From: Tupaia tana | Lineage: Eukaryota; Chordata; Mammalia; Scandentia; Tupaiidae | Direction: 5' to 3' | Assembly: GCA_026018925.1 (NCBI GenBank) | Contig: JAKSZU010000006.1 | Span: 190,537,449-190,601,448, forward strand | DNA length: 64,000 bases | Shown here: in pieces, positions 34,381 to 46,410 of the stretch | How the letters are laid out: every line of letters begins with the position of its first letter | Numbering within the stretch: the first letter of the stretch is position 1 | Notes under the pieces: model-generated | Database searches by the model: none | What the model was told of the DNA's origin: nothing | Seen by the model: only the letters and a program-made list of their open reading frames with translations | Translations under genes and position numbers: made by a program

Positions 34381-34993
34381 TTGAATTATTTACTATAAAA
34401 TATATAAAAATGTGTTCTTAGGCTACATCACTATGCTTAACTGTATAAAAGCAGAAGCTAATTCAGTTTCTAAAATAATTTCTCCAGTCCCATTTCTTAT
34501 CTGAATCTCTTTGGAATTCAAATAATTAGTCAAATGGATAGGCATTATTTTCTTACTAAAAGTAAGCGTAATTTAAAGATATTACCTTCACTTTAGGAAA
34601 ACAACATTACAATTGATTTATCATTTATCATAGTCTGAATCCACAGTAGTGAACAATGAATGTATCTAATATAAAATGTTTTAATGTACTACATAGTACA
34701 GGCAAACCTTCCTTTCACATTGACTATTTCAACTCCTTCTTTTTTAAAGAAAATATAATCCAGGCGAGTCTTACTATTCTTTATTATTGTACTTTCCATG
34801 GAATAGAAATCCTTATTTTTCTTGCCAGCCAACTTCAAATATAGCATGCAAATATCTTGGTGCAAGAAATAACATAGGTGCTTCCCAAAAGCACACACTA
34901 AGAAAATTCTAAATATCTTCCAAAAGATGGGTGAAAAGACCGAGGGAGGGAGGAATGAAGGAATAGATTAGATTACTTACGAAGAACTAGATT
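34381..34993. other. Unique sequence
   Basis: Nothing recognised. Confidence 0.5.
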
Positions 34994-35026
34994 GGGCCAA
35001 CAGGTAACATGGAGATTAAGAAGCTT
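34994..35026 (+). mobile_element. SINE head fragment
   Basis: GGGCCAACAGGTAACATGG then AGATTAAGAAGCTT, the first 33 bp of a SINE. Its continuation appears to be 35226-35472. Confidence 0.6.
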
Positions 35027-35225
35027 GCCTCTCTAAAACGTTAGAGACAAGATTTGTCTTTCTTTTTACAGTTTGTAATTCTCACTGTTTTATTCCTGTT
35101 TTTAAAAAAAGTCATTTATAACCCATGCGCATAATTGATTGATCTGTGCTAACATGAATTAGACTATTCAGTAAAGTGAATTTGAAAGAGAGAGAGAGAG
35201 AAAAAAAAAAGGAAGAAAGAAAGAC
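35027..35225 (+). mobile_element. Unidentified insert with purine tail inside a SINE
   Basis: About 200 bp separate the two halves of one SINE. The insert ends in GAGAGAGAGAGAGA, an A-run and GGAAGAAAGAAAG, like a retroposon tail. Its body matches nothing I know. Confidence 0.4.
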
Positions 35226-35295
35226 ACTGGGTCCCATCTGGCCAATTGCACCATTCCAGTCCCAGACCCAACAGTTTGAAAAGAATGCCAGGCAC

Positions 35296-35332
<37 letters not shown>

Positions 35333-35472
35333 CAATATCCTGAGAGGAGAATAGAGGAGAAAGGATTCTGGTGCGGCCATCCCTCTTGGGGGTGATTTCT
35401 CACTGTCACTCTCTCTTTCTCAATCTGGAGAGAACATATGTCCTATAGCAAAACTTAAAAAAAAAAAAGAAA
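35226..35472 (+). mobile_element. SINE body, continuation of the 34994 head
   Basis: Starts ACACTGGGTCCCATCTGG, i.e. just after the point where the head fragment stops. It continues with (GT)n at 35298-35330, ATCCTGAGAGGAG, CT-rich block and A tail. Confidence 0.75.
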
Positions 35473-35514
35473 AAAGATTAAGAGAACTGAGTTAACGAAA
35501 AAGTTTTTAAAACA

Positions 35515-35700
35515 TTAAATTCCTGCCAAGTTTGAAAATGAAAAATCGGACACAAAAATGAAAAGTTATCTGCTGATGATAATGTATACTGTAATGTCTT
35601 TGACTTGACTAAAGCACTGTATTCTTGCTAGGAAAAAACATGTTGTACACTGTAAGGATGTTCAGTGAGTAAACAAACAGTTTTTTAAAAATGAAAAAAG
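35515..35700 (+). mobile_element. L1 3' end
   Basis: GACACAAAAATGAAAAGTTA, TAATGTCTTTGACTTGACTA and CTGTATTCTTGCTAGGAAAA match the 3' end of the L1 at 57790-58469, allowing several differences. Confidence 0.7.
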
Positions 35701-37472
35701 AAAGAAAACTGAGTTAAAGCCTGTACTTTCAAATGCATCAGAATAAAAGGGAAGGAATGAGAAATTTTGGTAATCTTCACCAATGTCCACTTACTAAACC
35801 CAAGTAAAATAACGTTTCAACTTATGTATGCTCTAACATACAGGAAAGGTATTAACTAAAGAGAAAATGAACTGCATCAGTATTCAGTGAACAGTACAAT
35901 AAACTGATAATTGTCTTCAATGTGATTGATTACATCAGGAGCTCACTGGCAGAAAGGAGGGGAGAAAGTGAGGTATGAATGCAGGGAAAAAAGGGAGGCC
36001 GAAAGGCGGACAGATGGACAAGAAAGGAAACAAACAAACAAAAAAAAGTTAGGGAGAGAGAAAGCAAATTTCTAACTACAAACCAAGCATCACCTGGAAT
36101 TATAATGACTTTCAGTCAAGACTGAACCTAAAGAATCCATTCAATTTCTGAGAGTTTTACTAGCATGTTTCAGACGAGACTAATACTTTTAAAGTATGTG
36201 GTACTAAGCTCTTGGCACCTTAGTTCAAATCCTAAGAAGACAACCTGCATGCTAGTCTAACAAAATAAGAATGACAGTATAGCTGAAGGATAGTGTGGTA
36301 GATAGGCTTCTGTCCATGCGAAACAAAACACTCTTCAGAAACAAAACACTATTAACATTGAGAAACAAAAAACACCATTAATTATGCATATAGGACTCTA
36401 TTTCACCTGCAAACTTCATCACTCCAACTTTTGTAGGTAGGGCATAAACAAATGTGACTGTGACTCTTTGACTTCCTCTATAACCTACACTATACCCCAC
36501 TCGACGATGAACCTGCTCAAAATCTTGTTTTGATGAGAACCTTGGACTCTTCATTTTAGAGCTCTCTGGAAAAACTTCTGTTTGCAGGCAGCACATAACC
36601 CTGCCTAATCTATGCCCCTGTCTGATCCACTGCTAGAATTTATACGTATCTCAACAGCATCCTGTCACATAGGCCAACACAGGTAGAAGGGTTCAAAAGT
36701 GACAGACGAGATGTATAATCAAAGTATCAGTTAAAAGAACGAAGATTTGGGTTAATGCATTTAGGTAGTTTCCACATACTTTACAGATTTAAAAACTCCA
36801 ATGATAATAGTTTTGAGAAAAGATATTACAGCACAGTTTAATTTTGCTTCATGTGTACCGTTGGAATATATTAACAGTAATATTGAGATGTGTTTATATA
36901 AATCATTTCCCATAGAAACCACGGCATCATAAAATTCTCACCAAAGTATTTCTGTTCATACATCAAGTTATTTGTACTGCTTTCCAAATAGCATTTTATT
37001 GCTTAAACTTGTAATCGTTAAGGTCATATTGCAAATCTTACATCAGGGGCTAGCAAGTGGCATGGAGGTTTAGGTACTGGATCCCACATAACCAACTCTG
37101 TGGTTCAAGTCCTAGACCCAGGCACTTGAAAATCACACCATGTGCATGTGCGTGCATGCCCAAAAGATTCCAGGAGAAAGAAGGAGACAGGATTCTGGCA
37201 CGGCCATCCCTACTAGAGAGTGATTTTTCACTTTCCCTCTCTCTCTCTCTCTTTGTCCAGCAAGTACACACACCCTATGGCAAAAACGTGAAACAAAACA
37301 AAACAGAAATCTTACATCGAAAACAAACAACATATTGGCTTTAGTGTTTATTGACCACTGAATGCTTCAACATAAACTATATATATCCAAAAGCTGTGTT
37401 TAAAATTAAATTTCCTATTAAATTAAACAAACCAGAATGACATTAAAACAGGTCAGAAAGAAGCCACTCAGA
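35701..37472 (-). other. RASSF9: RASSF9 3' UTR, extent unknown
   Basis: Transcript sequence must continue left of the stop codon. On the minus strand AATAAA occurs at 37352-37347 and at 37000-36995, about 120 and 470 bp after the stop. Others lie further left, near 32732-32737 and 32793. I cannot tell which is used. A SINE occupies 37046-37306. Positions 35701-37030 contain no repeat I recognise, which fits UTR or conserved flanking DNA. The left limit given is only the edge of an L1 3' end. Confidence 0.45.
37046..37306 (+). mobile_element. tRNA-derived SINE inside the RASSF9 3' UTR
   Basis: The head GGGGCTAGCAAGTGGCATGG, a B-box-like GGTTCAAGTCC, the GGCACGGCCATCCC block and the CT-rich stretch are all recognisable. 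A target duplication AAATCTTACATC flanks it at 37033-37044 and 37307-37318. It lies on the opposite strand to RASSF9, 166 bp past the stop codon, so it should be transcribed in antisense within the 3' UTR. Confidence 0.88.
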
Positions 37473-39152
<1,680 letters not shown>

Positions 39153-39165
39153 AAAATAGTCATTC

Positions 39166-39429
39166 TGGGGCCAGCAGTTAGTGTAATGGCTATGTCGCTG
39201 GACTCCCATGTAGTCAACCACGGTTCAAGTCCTGGACTTGTTGGCTTAAACTCACGCCGGGTGCGCGTGCGTGTGTGCCCAAGATCCTGAGAGGAGAATG
39301 GAGGAGAAGGGATTGCGATGTGGCCATCCCCTCCCTCGGGGGGTGATTTCTCGCTTTCTGTCTCTCTGTCTCTCTCTGTCTGTCTGGCGAGTGCACACAC
39401 CCTATAGCAAAAACCTCTCCAAAAAAAAA
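39166..39429 (+). mobile_element. Young tRNA-derived SINE
   Basis: A nearly full-length copy with GGCCAGCAGTTAGTGTAATGG at the head, the GATCCTGAGAGGAG block, a CT-rich stretch and a poly-A tail. A perfect 13-bp duplication AAAATAGTCATTC flanks it at 39153-39165 and 39430-39442. It sits at the edge of an older L2 in RASSF9 intron 1. Confidence 0.92.
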
Positions 39430-39432
39430 AAA

Positions 39433-40230
39433 ATAGTCATTCATTCAACAAGTGTTTATTGTATGCCAATGATGCGCCAGACATGTCTGAAGATACTAAG
39501 AACACAAAAAGAAACAAGACAAATACATAGACATGAATATGATACTAGAAAAATATCAGATAATATTAACTGCTAGGGAGAAAAATAAATGGGTGACAGG
39601 ATAGAAAATCACTTGGAAGAAAGGGAGGTCTATTTTATTGGGTTGTCAGAAAAGTCATGATGCATTTTTGCATAGAAAAAATATTTCATGACTTTTCTGA
39701 CAACCCAATATTTAGAGTGGTTAGTGGAGAGTTCTCTAGGAAGGTGAGATTTGAATGAGGACATAAGTGATCCAAAGGAGGCAGTCAGAAATCTAAAGAA
39801 AGAATTCCAGGAAAATTGACTGTATCATCAAGCATTTTCCAGGGACAGAATGAATATGAATGAACTTAGAGGCTGAAGATAGTGGACATTGGAGCTGCTT
39901 CTGGAAGAGGAGGTCAAATGACAGGCAATAGAGGTTGATGGCAAAGGCAGGTCCTTGCAGACCACGATAAAGCATTTGGATTTTGTTCCAATTTTAATGG
40001 GATGCTATCGGAAAGTTTTAAGCTGAGGAGCAATATGATCTAATTTATAGTTTGCCTCTATCTGGCTTCTTTTTATGAAATGGACAGTACAAAAAGGAAA
40101 AATTAAAGGCAGGAAGGCTGAGTTGGAAGCCTATTGCAGCAGAGGAGGAGAAGAATGATGATTTCCTGGACTAAGTTGTTAGTGGCGATATCAGGAAGTG
40201 GTCAGAATTGATGTATAGGTTTTTCCGTGT
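39433..40230 (-). mobile_element. LINE L2 3' region, reverse orientation
   Basis: On the plus strand this reads as the complement of an L2 3' end: ATTCATTCAACAAGTGTTTA near 39440, then a GGTGAGATTTGAATGAGG-like block, the AGCATTTGGATTTTG block near 39970 and GAGGAGCAATATGATCTAA near 40030. It is diverged, and a 71-bp MITE interrupts it at 39638-39708. Confidence 0.75.
39638..39708. mobile_element. 71-bp mariner-type MITE with perfect inverted repeats
   Basis: Both ends read TTGGGTTGTCAGAAAAGTCA inward and then continue TGA, giving a 23-bp terminal inverted repeat without a mismatch. TA dinucleotides flank it at 39636-39637 and 39709-39710, the target duplication of Tc1/mariner elements. The central 25 bp is AT-rich. 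It has no coding capacity, so it was mobilised in trans. It interrupts an L2. Confidence 0.88.
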
Positions 40231-40998
40231 ATACTTCATACTTCTTTTCTCTGTAGTATAGAAGGATGGGAAAAAGAAAAACAGTTTTTTTTGTTTGTTT
40301 GTTTGTTTGTTTTTTTTCTGGAGAAACAAAGACATGGATAGTAAAAGAAGTAAGGAAGTTCCATGAGTTCTAGGTCAAACTGACTGAAGAATTTTTAAGA
40401 TCCCATTTTCCATCACAATTATAAATCAAATTAACTATGTCTTTTAAAATACCTCTTTAAAAGAATGCAAAGAAACAAATACTGTGAAATAAATCATACT
40501 ACAATATTATTTATGGTAGCATAAGACTTTGAGTAGTAATTGACTTGTGCAAATTAAGTCAAATCATTTGGTATTTTATTTATGTAGTACCCTCAAAGCA
40601 TATGAGTCCGTGAAACACATTATCAAAGAAGTTTTCCCTGGCTTCTAGAATTTTTTTAAGACTTATGATATATAACATTTATATACTAGTATCAATAGTG
40701 ACTAATTGTATGTTATTATCTGTATTTTAAATGATCTATTATACTTCGGTTATTTTCTGTCCTGAGGTCAAAAAGTGACTACTACAGGTAAAAGAATGAA
40801 TCAGTGATACCAAGCTACATAAAAGTTTAGGTTCAGTTTTCTACTGAAGAGTTCCCAGTATAATTTAAGCACCCAACTATAGCAAGTAAAATTTTATAAG
40901 TGATTACTCAAAAAGCCACAATGAGTTGTGTTGGTTCTGCTATAAAACATGTACTTCATGACTCAGTATTAAATGATCTATTTTGAAGTAAATGTGAT
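40231..40998. other. Unique sequence with (TTTG)n
   Basis: A (TTTG)n run lies at about 40284-40318. Nothing else recognised. Confidence 0.5.
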
Positions 40999-41195
40999 TT
41001 TTTTAAAGAATATTATATTTGATTTTATTTCTTATTATTTTAAAATTTGCTACAGGACATACATGCACACTACAGAGAGACAGCGAGAGAGGGAGAGAGA
41101 GAAAGCGAGAAAGCCAGCCATCAGGTCTGGGACTTAAACCACAGTAGACCATGTGGGAGCCCAGCAACCTAACCACCATGCCACCTGCTGGCCCA
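40999..41195 (-). mobile_element. Short-form SINE
   Basis: ATT-rich tail, AG-rich block, CCATCAGGTCTGGGAC, CCATGCCACCTGCTGGCCC. AAATGTGAT flanks it on both sides. Confidence 0.85.
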
Positions 41196-41345
41196 AAAAA
41201 ATGTGATGTCTTGACAATGTTTACAAGTCATCATTTAATAATTCCAAGAAGCAAAAAAATAAGCTAGAATGCAGCATAATAAAATTATTTTTATATACTG
41301 TTTAGTAGAGAAATAATGCAAAGAATTAAACAAAAACAACTAAGG

Positions 41346-41622
41346 TTTTTTTTTTTTTTTTGAGAGATTTTTGCTATAGGGCGTGTGCGCTCGCCAGACA
41401 GAGAGAGACATAGAGAGAGAGACATAGAGACAGAAAGCGAGAAGTCACCCCCCAGGGGGGATGGTCACGCCACAATCCCTTCTCCTCCATTCTCCTCTCG
41501 GGATCTTGGGCACGCACGCACACGCGCCCGGCGTGAGTTTTAAGCCACCGGGTCCAGGACGTGAACCGCGGTCGACTACGTGGGAGTCCAGTGACATAGC
41601 CATTACGCTAACTGCTGGTTCC
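41346..41622 (-). mobile_element. Young SINE of the GGGGAACC subfamily
   Basis: Complete reverse copy rich in CpG. In sense it reads GGGGAACCAGCAGTTAGCG, GGTTCACGTCC and GGCGTGACCATCCCCCC. Flanked by AAAACAACTAAG at 41334-41345 and about 41624-41635. Confidence 0.94.
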
Positions 41623-41640
41623 CCAAAACAACTAAGTTTT

Positions 41641-41996
41641 CAAAGTAACTCGTAATTACTGTCTATGTTATGGCATACAGAACAAAATAACAATTTAAAA
41701 AGTCCTTGGCTTGATATGTTTTAATCATGTATATATAATACTCAAAATTAAGCATTTTTAAAGCATTTTTAGTAGTTAGGAGTTTATTTACTTTAACCTG
41801 GCTAGTTTGAAAAACAGTAAACCATACTTTGTGTACTTACTGCATGTCAAATTACAGTTAAATATGAACTTTTTAGAAATAATGGTAGCAACAATAAAAT
41901 TAAATAGTTGTCATAATTATCAACCTTCTAGCTAGTATGTTTAAACTAAGTATGTCTTTAGAATATGTCCGTTTTTAGTATATAGGCTCAAACTCA
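41641..41996. other. Unique sequence
   Basis: Nothing recognised. Confidence 0.5.
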
Positions 41997-42014
41997 AAAA
42001 ATTCTACCAGGACT

Positions 42015-42229
42015 GGGGACCAGCAGTTATTGTAATGGCTATGTTGCTGGACTCCCATGTAGTCGACCGTAGTTCAAGTCCTGGACCCGGTGGCTTAAAA
42101 CTCACACTGGGCATGTGTGCGTGCGTGCCTAAGATCCTGAGAAGAGAAGGGATTGTGGCATGGCCGGAGTCTCTCTGTCTGGTGAGCACACGCATCGTAT
42201 AGTAAAAACCTCTCCAAAAAAAAAAAAAA
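42015..42229 (+). mobile_element. SINE with internal deletion
   Basis: GGGGACCAGCAGTTATTG head and GATCCTGAGAAGAG, then a jump from ATGGCCGG straight to AGTCTCTCTGTCTGG. A perfect duplication AAAATTCTACCAGGACT lies at 41998-42014 and 42227-42243, among the longest in the window. Confidence 0.92.
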
Positions 42230-42254
42230 ATTCTACCAGGACTAGGCTACATTG

Positions 42255-42299
42255 AGACTGCAGTTCAATATAGCCATTATGCCATTTACTGGTCCCAGT
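42255..42299 (-). mobile_element. Inverted SINE head fragment
   Basis: AGCCATTATGCCATTTACTGG then TCCCAG is the complement of a SINE head, with no body attached. Confidence 0.6.
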
Positions 42300-42340
42300 A
42301 GAATTTTTTTAGTTTGATTTTATATGCTAAAGAATAACAA

Positions 42341-42492
42341 AATCCCGAGAGGAGAGTGGAGAAGGGATTATGGCATGGCCATCCCCCCTGGGGGATGAGT
42401 TCTCACTTTATGTCTCTCTGTTTCTCCGGCAAGTGAATAAGCCCTATAGCAAAAATCTCTCTCTCTAAAAAAAAAAAAAAAAAAAAAAAAAT
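42341..42492 (+). mobile_element. SINE 3' half, head missing
   Basis: Starts AATCCCGAGAGGAG and runs through CATCCCCCCTGGGGG, the CT-rich block and a poly-A of about 24. Together with the inverted head to its left it could be one 5'-inverted insertion. Confidence 0.7.
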
Positions 42493-42539
42493 TACCCAAA
42501 ATAAACAGTATTAAAGATAGTAACTACCAATCATAAGGC

Positions 42540-42735
42540 GTTGATCTAAACTCTTGCATGTATTAAGTCATTTAATTGATTTAATTGTCACCAATCCATA
42601 CGGTAGGTACTGATATTAACCCCATTTTATGGATAAAGAAATTGAGGCACTGGGAATGTTAGTAGCTTGCCTAAGGACAATTATTGGTTCAATGGGGATT
42701 CAAGCTCAAACAAGAAAACTGATTCCAGAGTTTTC
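42540..42735 (+). mobile_element. MIR
   Basis: GTATTAAGTCATTTAATTG, GGTAGGTACTGATATTAACC, CCATTTTATGGATAAAGAAA, TTGAGGCACTGGG and GCTTGCCTAAGGACAA are in MIR order. Confidence 0.85.
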
Positions 42736-42867
42736 CATTCTAAACACTATACATTAAAATATATATATAATTTAGATTCACAAATTACACTGGGAACAAA
42801 TAATATGGAGTTTTGGGGTTGTTTTCTGTGTGTGTGTTTGTGTGTGTGTGTGTCTTGCTTTGTTTTG

Positions 42868-43077
42868 TTTTGGCAAGGATGCGTGCACTCACCAGAGAAA
42901 GAGAGAGAAACAGGGAGAGAGGGAGGGAGAAAGCACTCCCCACTGGCCAAGGTCACACCACCATTTCTTCTCCTCTATTTCTCCCTTCTTTTGGGACTTC
43001 TTTCAAGATTTTGGCCACTTGCAGACCAGTGAGCTTTTCAAGCCACCAACCAGTCTAGGTCTTTAGCTAAGTGGTCC
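42868..43077 (-). mobile_element. Diverged SINE
   Basis: AG-rich block, AAGCACTCCCCACTGG, TTCTCCTCTATTTCTCCC; the head is poorly preserved. (TG)n lies just before it at 42827-42853. Confidence 0.55.
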
Positions 43078-43113
43078 CCGTTAACTACTTTCTTCTTTTT
43101 CTCTTTGTTTTCT

Positions 43114-43194
43114 TCTCCTTTCTTTCTTTTCTTTTCTTTTCTTTTCTTTTCTTTTCTTTTCTTTTCTTTTCTTTTCTTTTCTTTTCTTTTCTTT
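43114..43194 (+). repeat. (CTTTT)n microsatellite
   Basis: About fifteen perfect CTTTT units; likely the expanded tail of the SINE that follows. Confidence 0.95.
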
Positions 43195-43391
43195 TTTTCC
43201 TTTGCTAGAGAATGTGTGTGCTCACAGGAAAAGGCAGAAAACACAAGGAGAAAGAACATACCCTATGGGGAATTGGTCACCCATGCACCAGTATCTGGCA
43301 TATTTCTTAATCCCACAGGTCCAGTATTAGAACAGGGTGGCCAGCCACAAGGACCCAGCTGCATTACGCATAGGCCACGGTGTCAGCCCTA
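43195..43391 (-). mobile_element. Old SINE with pentanucleotide tail
   Basis: Reverse element: CTTTGCTAGAGAATGTGTG, AG-rich block, TCCCACAGGTCCAGTATTAG, GGGTGGCCAGCCACAAGG. Confidence 0.6.
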
Positions 43392-44344
43392 AACTACTTT
43401 TTAAAGAAGAATCTAATCAATTCAGTAAGCCCTTGATAGCAATGAAACACAGTTCCTCACTAGGGTACTAACTGGTAAAGGAACGTTTCCTTTCATTGAG
43501 AAAAGTATGCATGAATGTGTTACTTTGGGTGAATTTGTTTGTTTGTTTATTTTTATTAATCTTGTTCCTAATTTGATGCAGTAATAAAAAGTTTCTGGGT
43601 AGCTTGGATGTCTCCCCTGGCTGGCAAAACTCTCATTTATACAAAAGTTCTTCTAGTTGTCTCCTTAGAGTAATCCCTGTGTCTTATTCTCTTTTCCGGA
43701 TAGGAACTGTCAGTGCTGGGTCTCTGGCTAAGGATCATACATGAGCTATGAAGTCTTCGCCCTAGCTGGAACTGTGAAGAAGGCTGAGAAGTAGGGAGCA
43801 GATAATCCTTTTGAATAGTGGAATAATAAGGATGGCATCATAGCAGTTACCCAATAGTTCCATACCCCCTGCTCCACCTGAGGTCAATCCTGCCTTAGAG
43901 GGATGAAGTTCTTGTATAGAGACCTGCTAGTTTTCAGCTCATATGAATAGTGTAGCACTGACGGTCATTATGCACAATCAAGCAACATACCATTATTTCC
44001 ATGTTACATATGAAAAAAATGATGACTTCGTCAATAAACTCACAGTCTGGTTCCAATCCTTTATTCCCTTTTTACTTTTTAAGTCAGTCTTAAATGCTCT
44101 TATATTTTTGTAGGTGAGCTATTTCTAAATATTTTGGGGAATTTTTACAACCATCCTTCAAAATGAATAATTTTCCAAAACTTCTTTCACTTGACTGAAC
44201 ACATTTAAATGTAATGACCGTTCATTACTAAATGTAGACAATAAGTCTTCCGTAACTGATACACACTTTGTCATGTCTAGACTCTACTTTATAGTAGGTT
44301 TAGGGTTTTGAAAACTGTATTTATTTGATAATATGGTTCTGAGT
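43392..44344. other. Unassigned sequence
   Basis: No repeat or exon recognised. 43590-43920 is less AT-rich than its surroundings but has no long frame. Confidence 0.45.
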
Positions 44345-44500
44345 TTCTATTCATTCCTTTGACAAATATTTGCTGAGCACTTTCTCTGTGGCTGGCACTG
44401 TCATGGGAAAGGCAGATGATACAAAGCTTCACATGATTTATGAGACAGTGTCTCCTGCTTTTGTGGGAAACAGTCTTGAAAACAGGAAGAGAACTTTGTT
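44345..44500 (-). mobile_element. L2 3' end, reverse orientation
   Basis: CTATTCATTCCTTTGACAAA, TATTTGCTGAGCACTTTCTC and TGTGGCTGGCACTGTCATGG are the complement of the L2 terminus. Confidence 0.65.
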
Positions 44501-44639
44501 TAGGATCATTTCTAGTGGTAAATTCCTTATGTCATTAATGGTACCTACATGGTAGACTGAATAATGACCCCCAGCATCACCTCATTAAGAAAAATGCAAA
44601 ATCAAAAACACAGACTTTTGAACAAAAAAATTTAGAAAG

Positions 44640-44815
44640 GGGGCCAGCAGGTGGCATGGTGGTTGAGGTGCTGGACTCCCACATGGTTGACCATGGTTCC
44701 AGTCCCAGAACTGGAGGCTTACTTTCTCACTTTCCCTCTCTCTCGCTCTCTGTCTCTCTTTGGTCAAATTAAATAATAATAATATTAATGATAATATAAT
44801 AAATAAAATTAAAAA
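44640..44815 (+). mobile_element. Short-form SINE, best preserved
   Basis: GGGCCAGCAGGTGGCATGG head, GCTGGACTCCCACATGG, GTTCCAGTCCCAGAACTGG, then at once CTTACTTTCTCACTTTCCC and an ATAATA-rich tail. Defines the short form. Confidence 0.9.
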
Positions 44816-45709
44816 ACAAATAATTCTTTTAAAAATTTTAAAAAGGATGAAAACTACTCATCAAAATTGAACCAATTTAGAGATCTTAATTAATCATTAC
44901 TTTTGTGGAAATAATTGTTTTAATTTGGTCACAGTCCCATACAAACCTGATCACCTGATATGAATAAAGAATTTAACACTAGAACTAGGAATAAATAAAG
45001 CATCTGTCCTTGGGAAACTTATCTCACAGAAGTAATGACAGCTATAAACATATAAAAAAAAAGTTTAAAAATACAAGTGCAACTGGATAACTTGGCTTGT
45101 TATGTAATCTAAAGTAACAAATAGTTCCTACCTAATGAATTCAGACCTAGGAGTTGAGTCACATAACCCCAAATTATAATACAGAGAATTGTCATTTCAA
45201 AATAAAAAATATATATATAATGCATGTATTGCATGCATGACAGTCTAGCTTGTTTTATTTTGCTTTCCTTTGCTTTTGTGTTTGTCAGGGATGGGAGTAG
45301 AGTGGTGGCGTGATATCCACCTAGAGAATCTGCTTGTTGGGGTGAGGTGGGTGGGGAGCACTATCTGCCTAGAGAACCTGCTACAGCCACGTAAAAACTG
45401 AAAACTCATCAGCTTTATTGCGTTAATTTGTAAACTCTCATGGTCCAAAAATTCACCTCTGTTTTCTGTTCTTATCCCAGTGTTTTACTTCCACTTATAA
45501 ACAACTTGACTTGTCAATTCGATTAATATTATTCTTTTAAATTTTGTTCTTATCTCATTATACACTGCCCTTGCTCAAAGTTATTTAAAATCTCAAATAA
45601 ATTTTCTCCATGTATTACAAATATGTTTATTCATATTTACTACCTCCAATCCAATGAAGCAACTGTGTAGATTTTTTTTGACTCCAAGTATCCCTGATAT
45701 AAAGAACTC
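44816..45709. other. Unassigned sequence
   Basis: A partial duplication CCACCTAGAGAATCTGCT / TGCCTAGAGAACCTGCT lies at about 45319 and 45369. Nothing else recognised. Confidence 0.45.
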
Positions 45710-45806
45710 ACTTATCTGGTTATTATGCCCATTTTACAGATAAAGCAAGGAAAGGGTAATAGCAATTTGCCTGAAGTCACAAAGCTAGAAAGTAGGAGCC
45801 TTCCTT
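45710..45806 (+). mobile_element. MIR fragment
   Basis: TTATTATGCCCATTTTACAG, ATAAAGCAAGGAAAGGG, AATTTGCCTGAAGTCACAAA and GCTAGAAAGTAGGAGCC are MIR core to 3' end. Confidence 0.75.
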
Positions 45807-46029
45807 TCACTAAGCTACAAGGAATCCCCGAAAAAAATTATAACAGCTATGATATCTACCTACTCACAAATATTTCCCAGTTTAGGAACTGATTTACATT
45901 TCAATAGTTATTTTTAAATTAATTGTTTGGAACTAGCTGAATTATTTTCCCCATAAAATAAATGCTCCATCTGGTATAATCAAACTTCTGGCTTAAAGGC
46001 TTTTGACAAAGTATATATTTTTCTTTCTC

Positions 46030-46082
46030 CAATTGTTTTTCTTTTTTATTTTATTAAAATTTTTTCCCTTTATTCATGACAA

Positions 46083-46116
<34 letters not shown>

Positions 46117-46215
46117 ATAGTGAAAATAAGACACAGAGAGAGACAGAGAGAGATAATCTCCTCCCCCAGGGTCTGGTCACACATTGACAGAGTCCCATGT
46201 TCTGAGTCTATAATA
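46030..46215 (-). mobile_element. Truncated SINE with (CA)n
   Basis: T-rich tail, (CA)n at 46085-46113, AG-rich block at 46133-46154, then TCTCCTCCCCCAGGGTC; no clear head. Confidence 0.5.
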
Positions 46216-46224
46216 GTGAGGGAG

Positions 46225-46410
46225 TGGGCCTGCAAGTAGCATGGAGGTTAGTTCTCTGGACTCACACATGGCTGATCATAATTCTAGTTCTGACCCCAGC
46301 AGTTTGCTTTTTCACTTTCTTACTTTCTCTCTCTCTCTCTGGTGAGCATTTATTCCCTATAGCAAATTAAATACTACTACTACTACTAATAATAAATATA
46401 AATTCTAAAA
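46225..46410 (+). mobile_element. Short-form SINE with (ACT)n tail
   Basis: GGGCCTGCAAGTAGCATGG head, CTGGACTCACACATGG, direct passage to the CT-rich block, then TACTACTACTACTAC. Confidence 0.85.
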
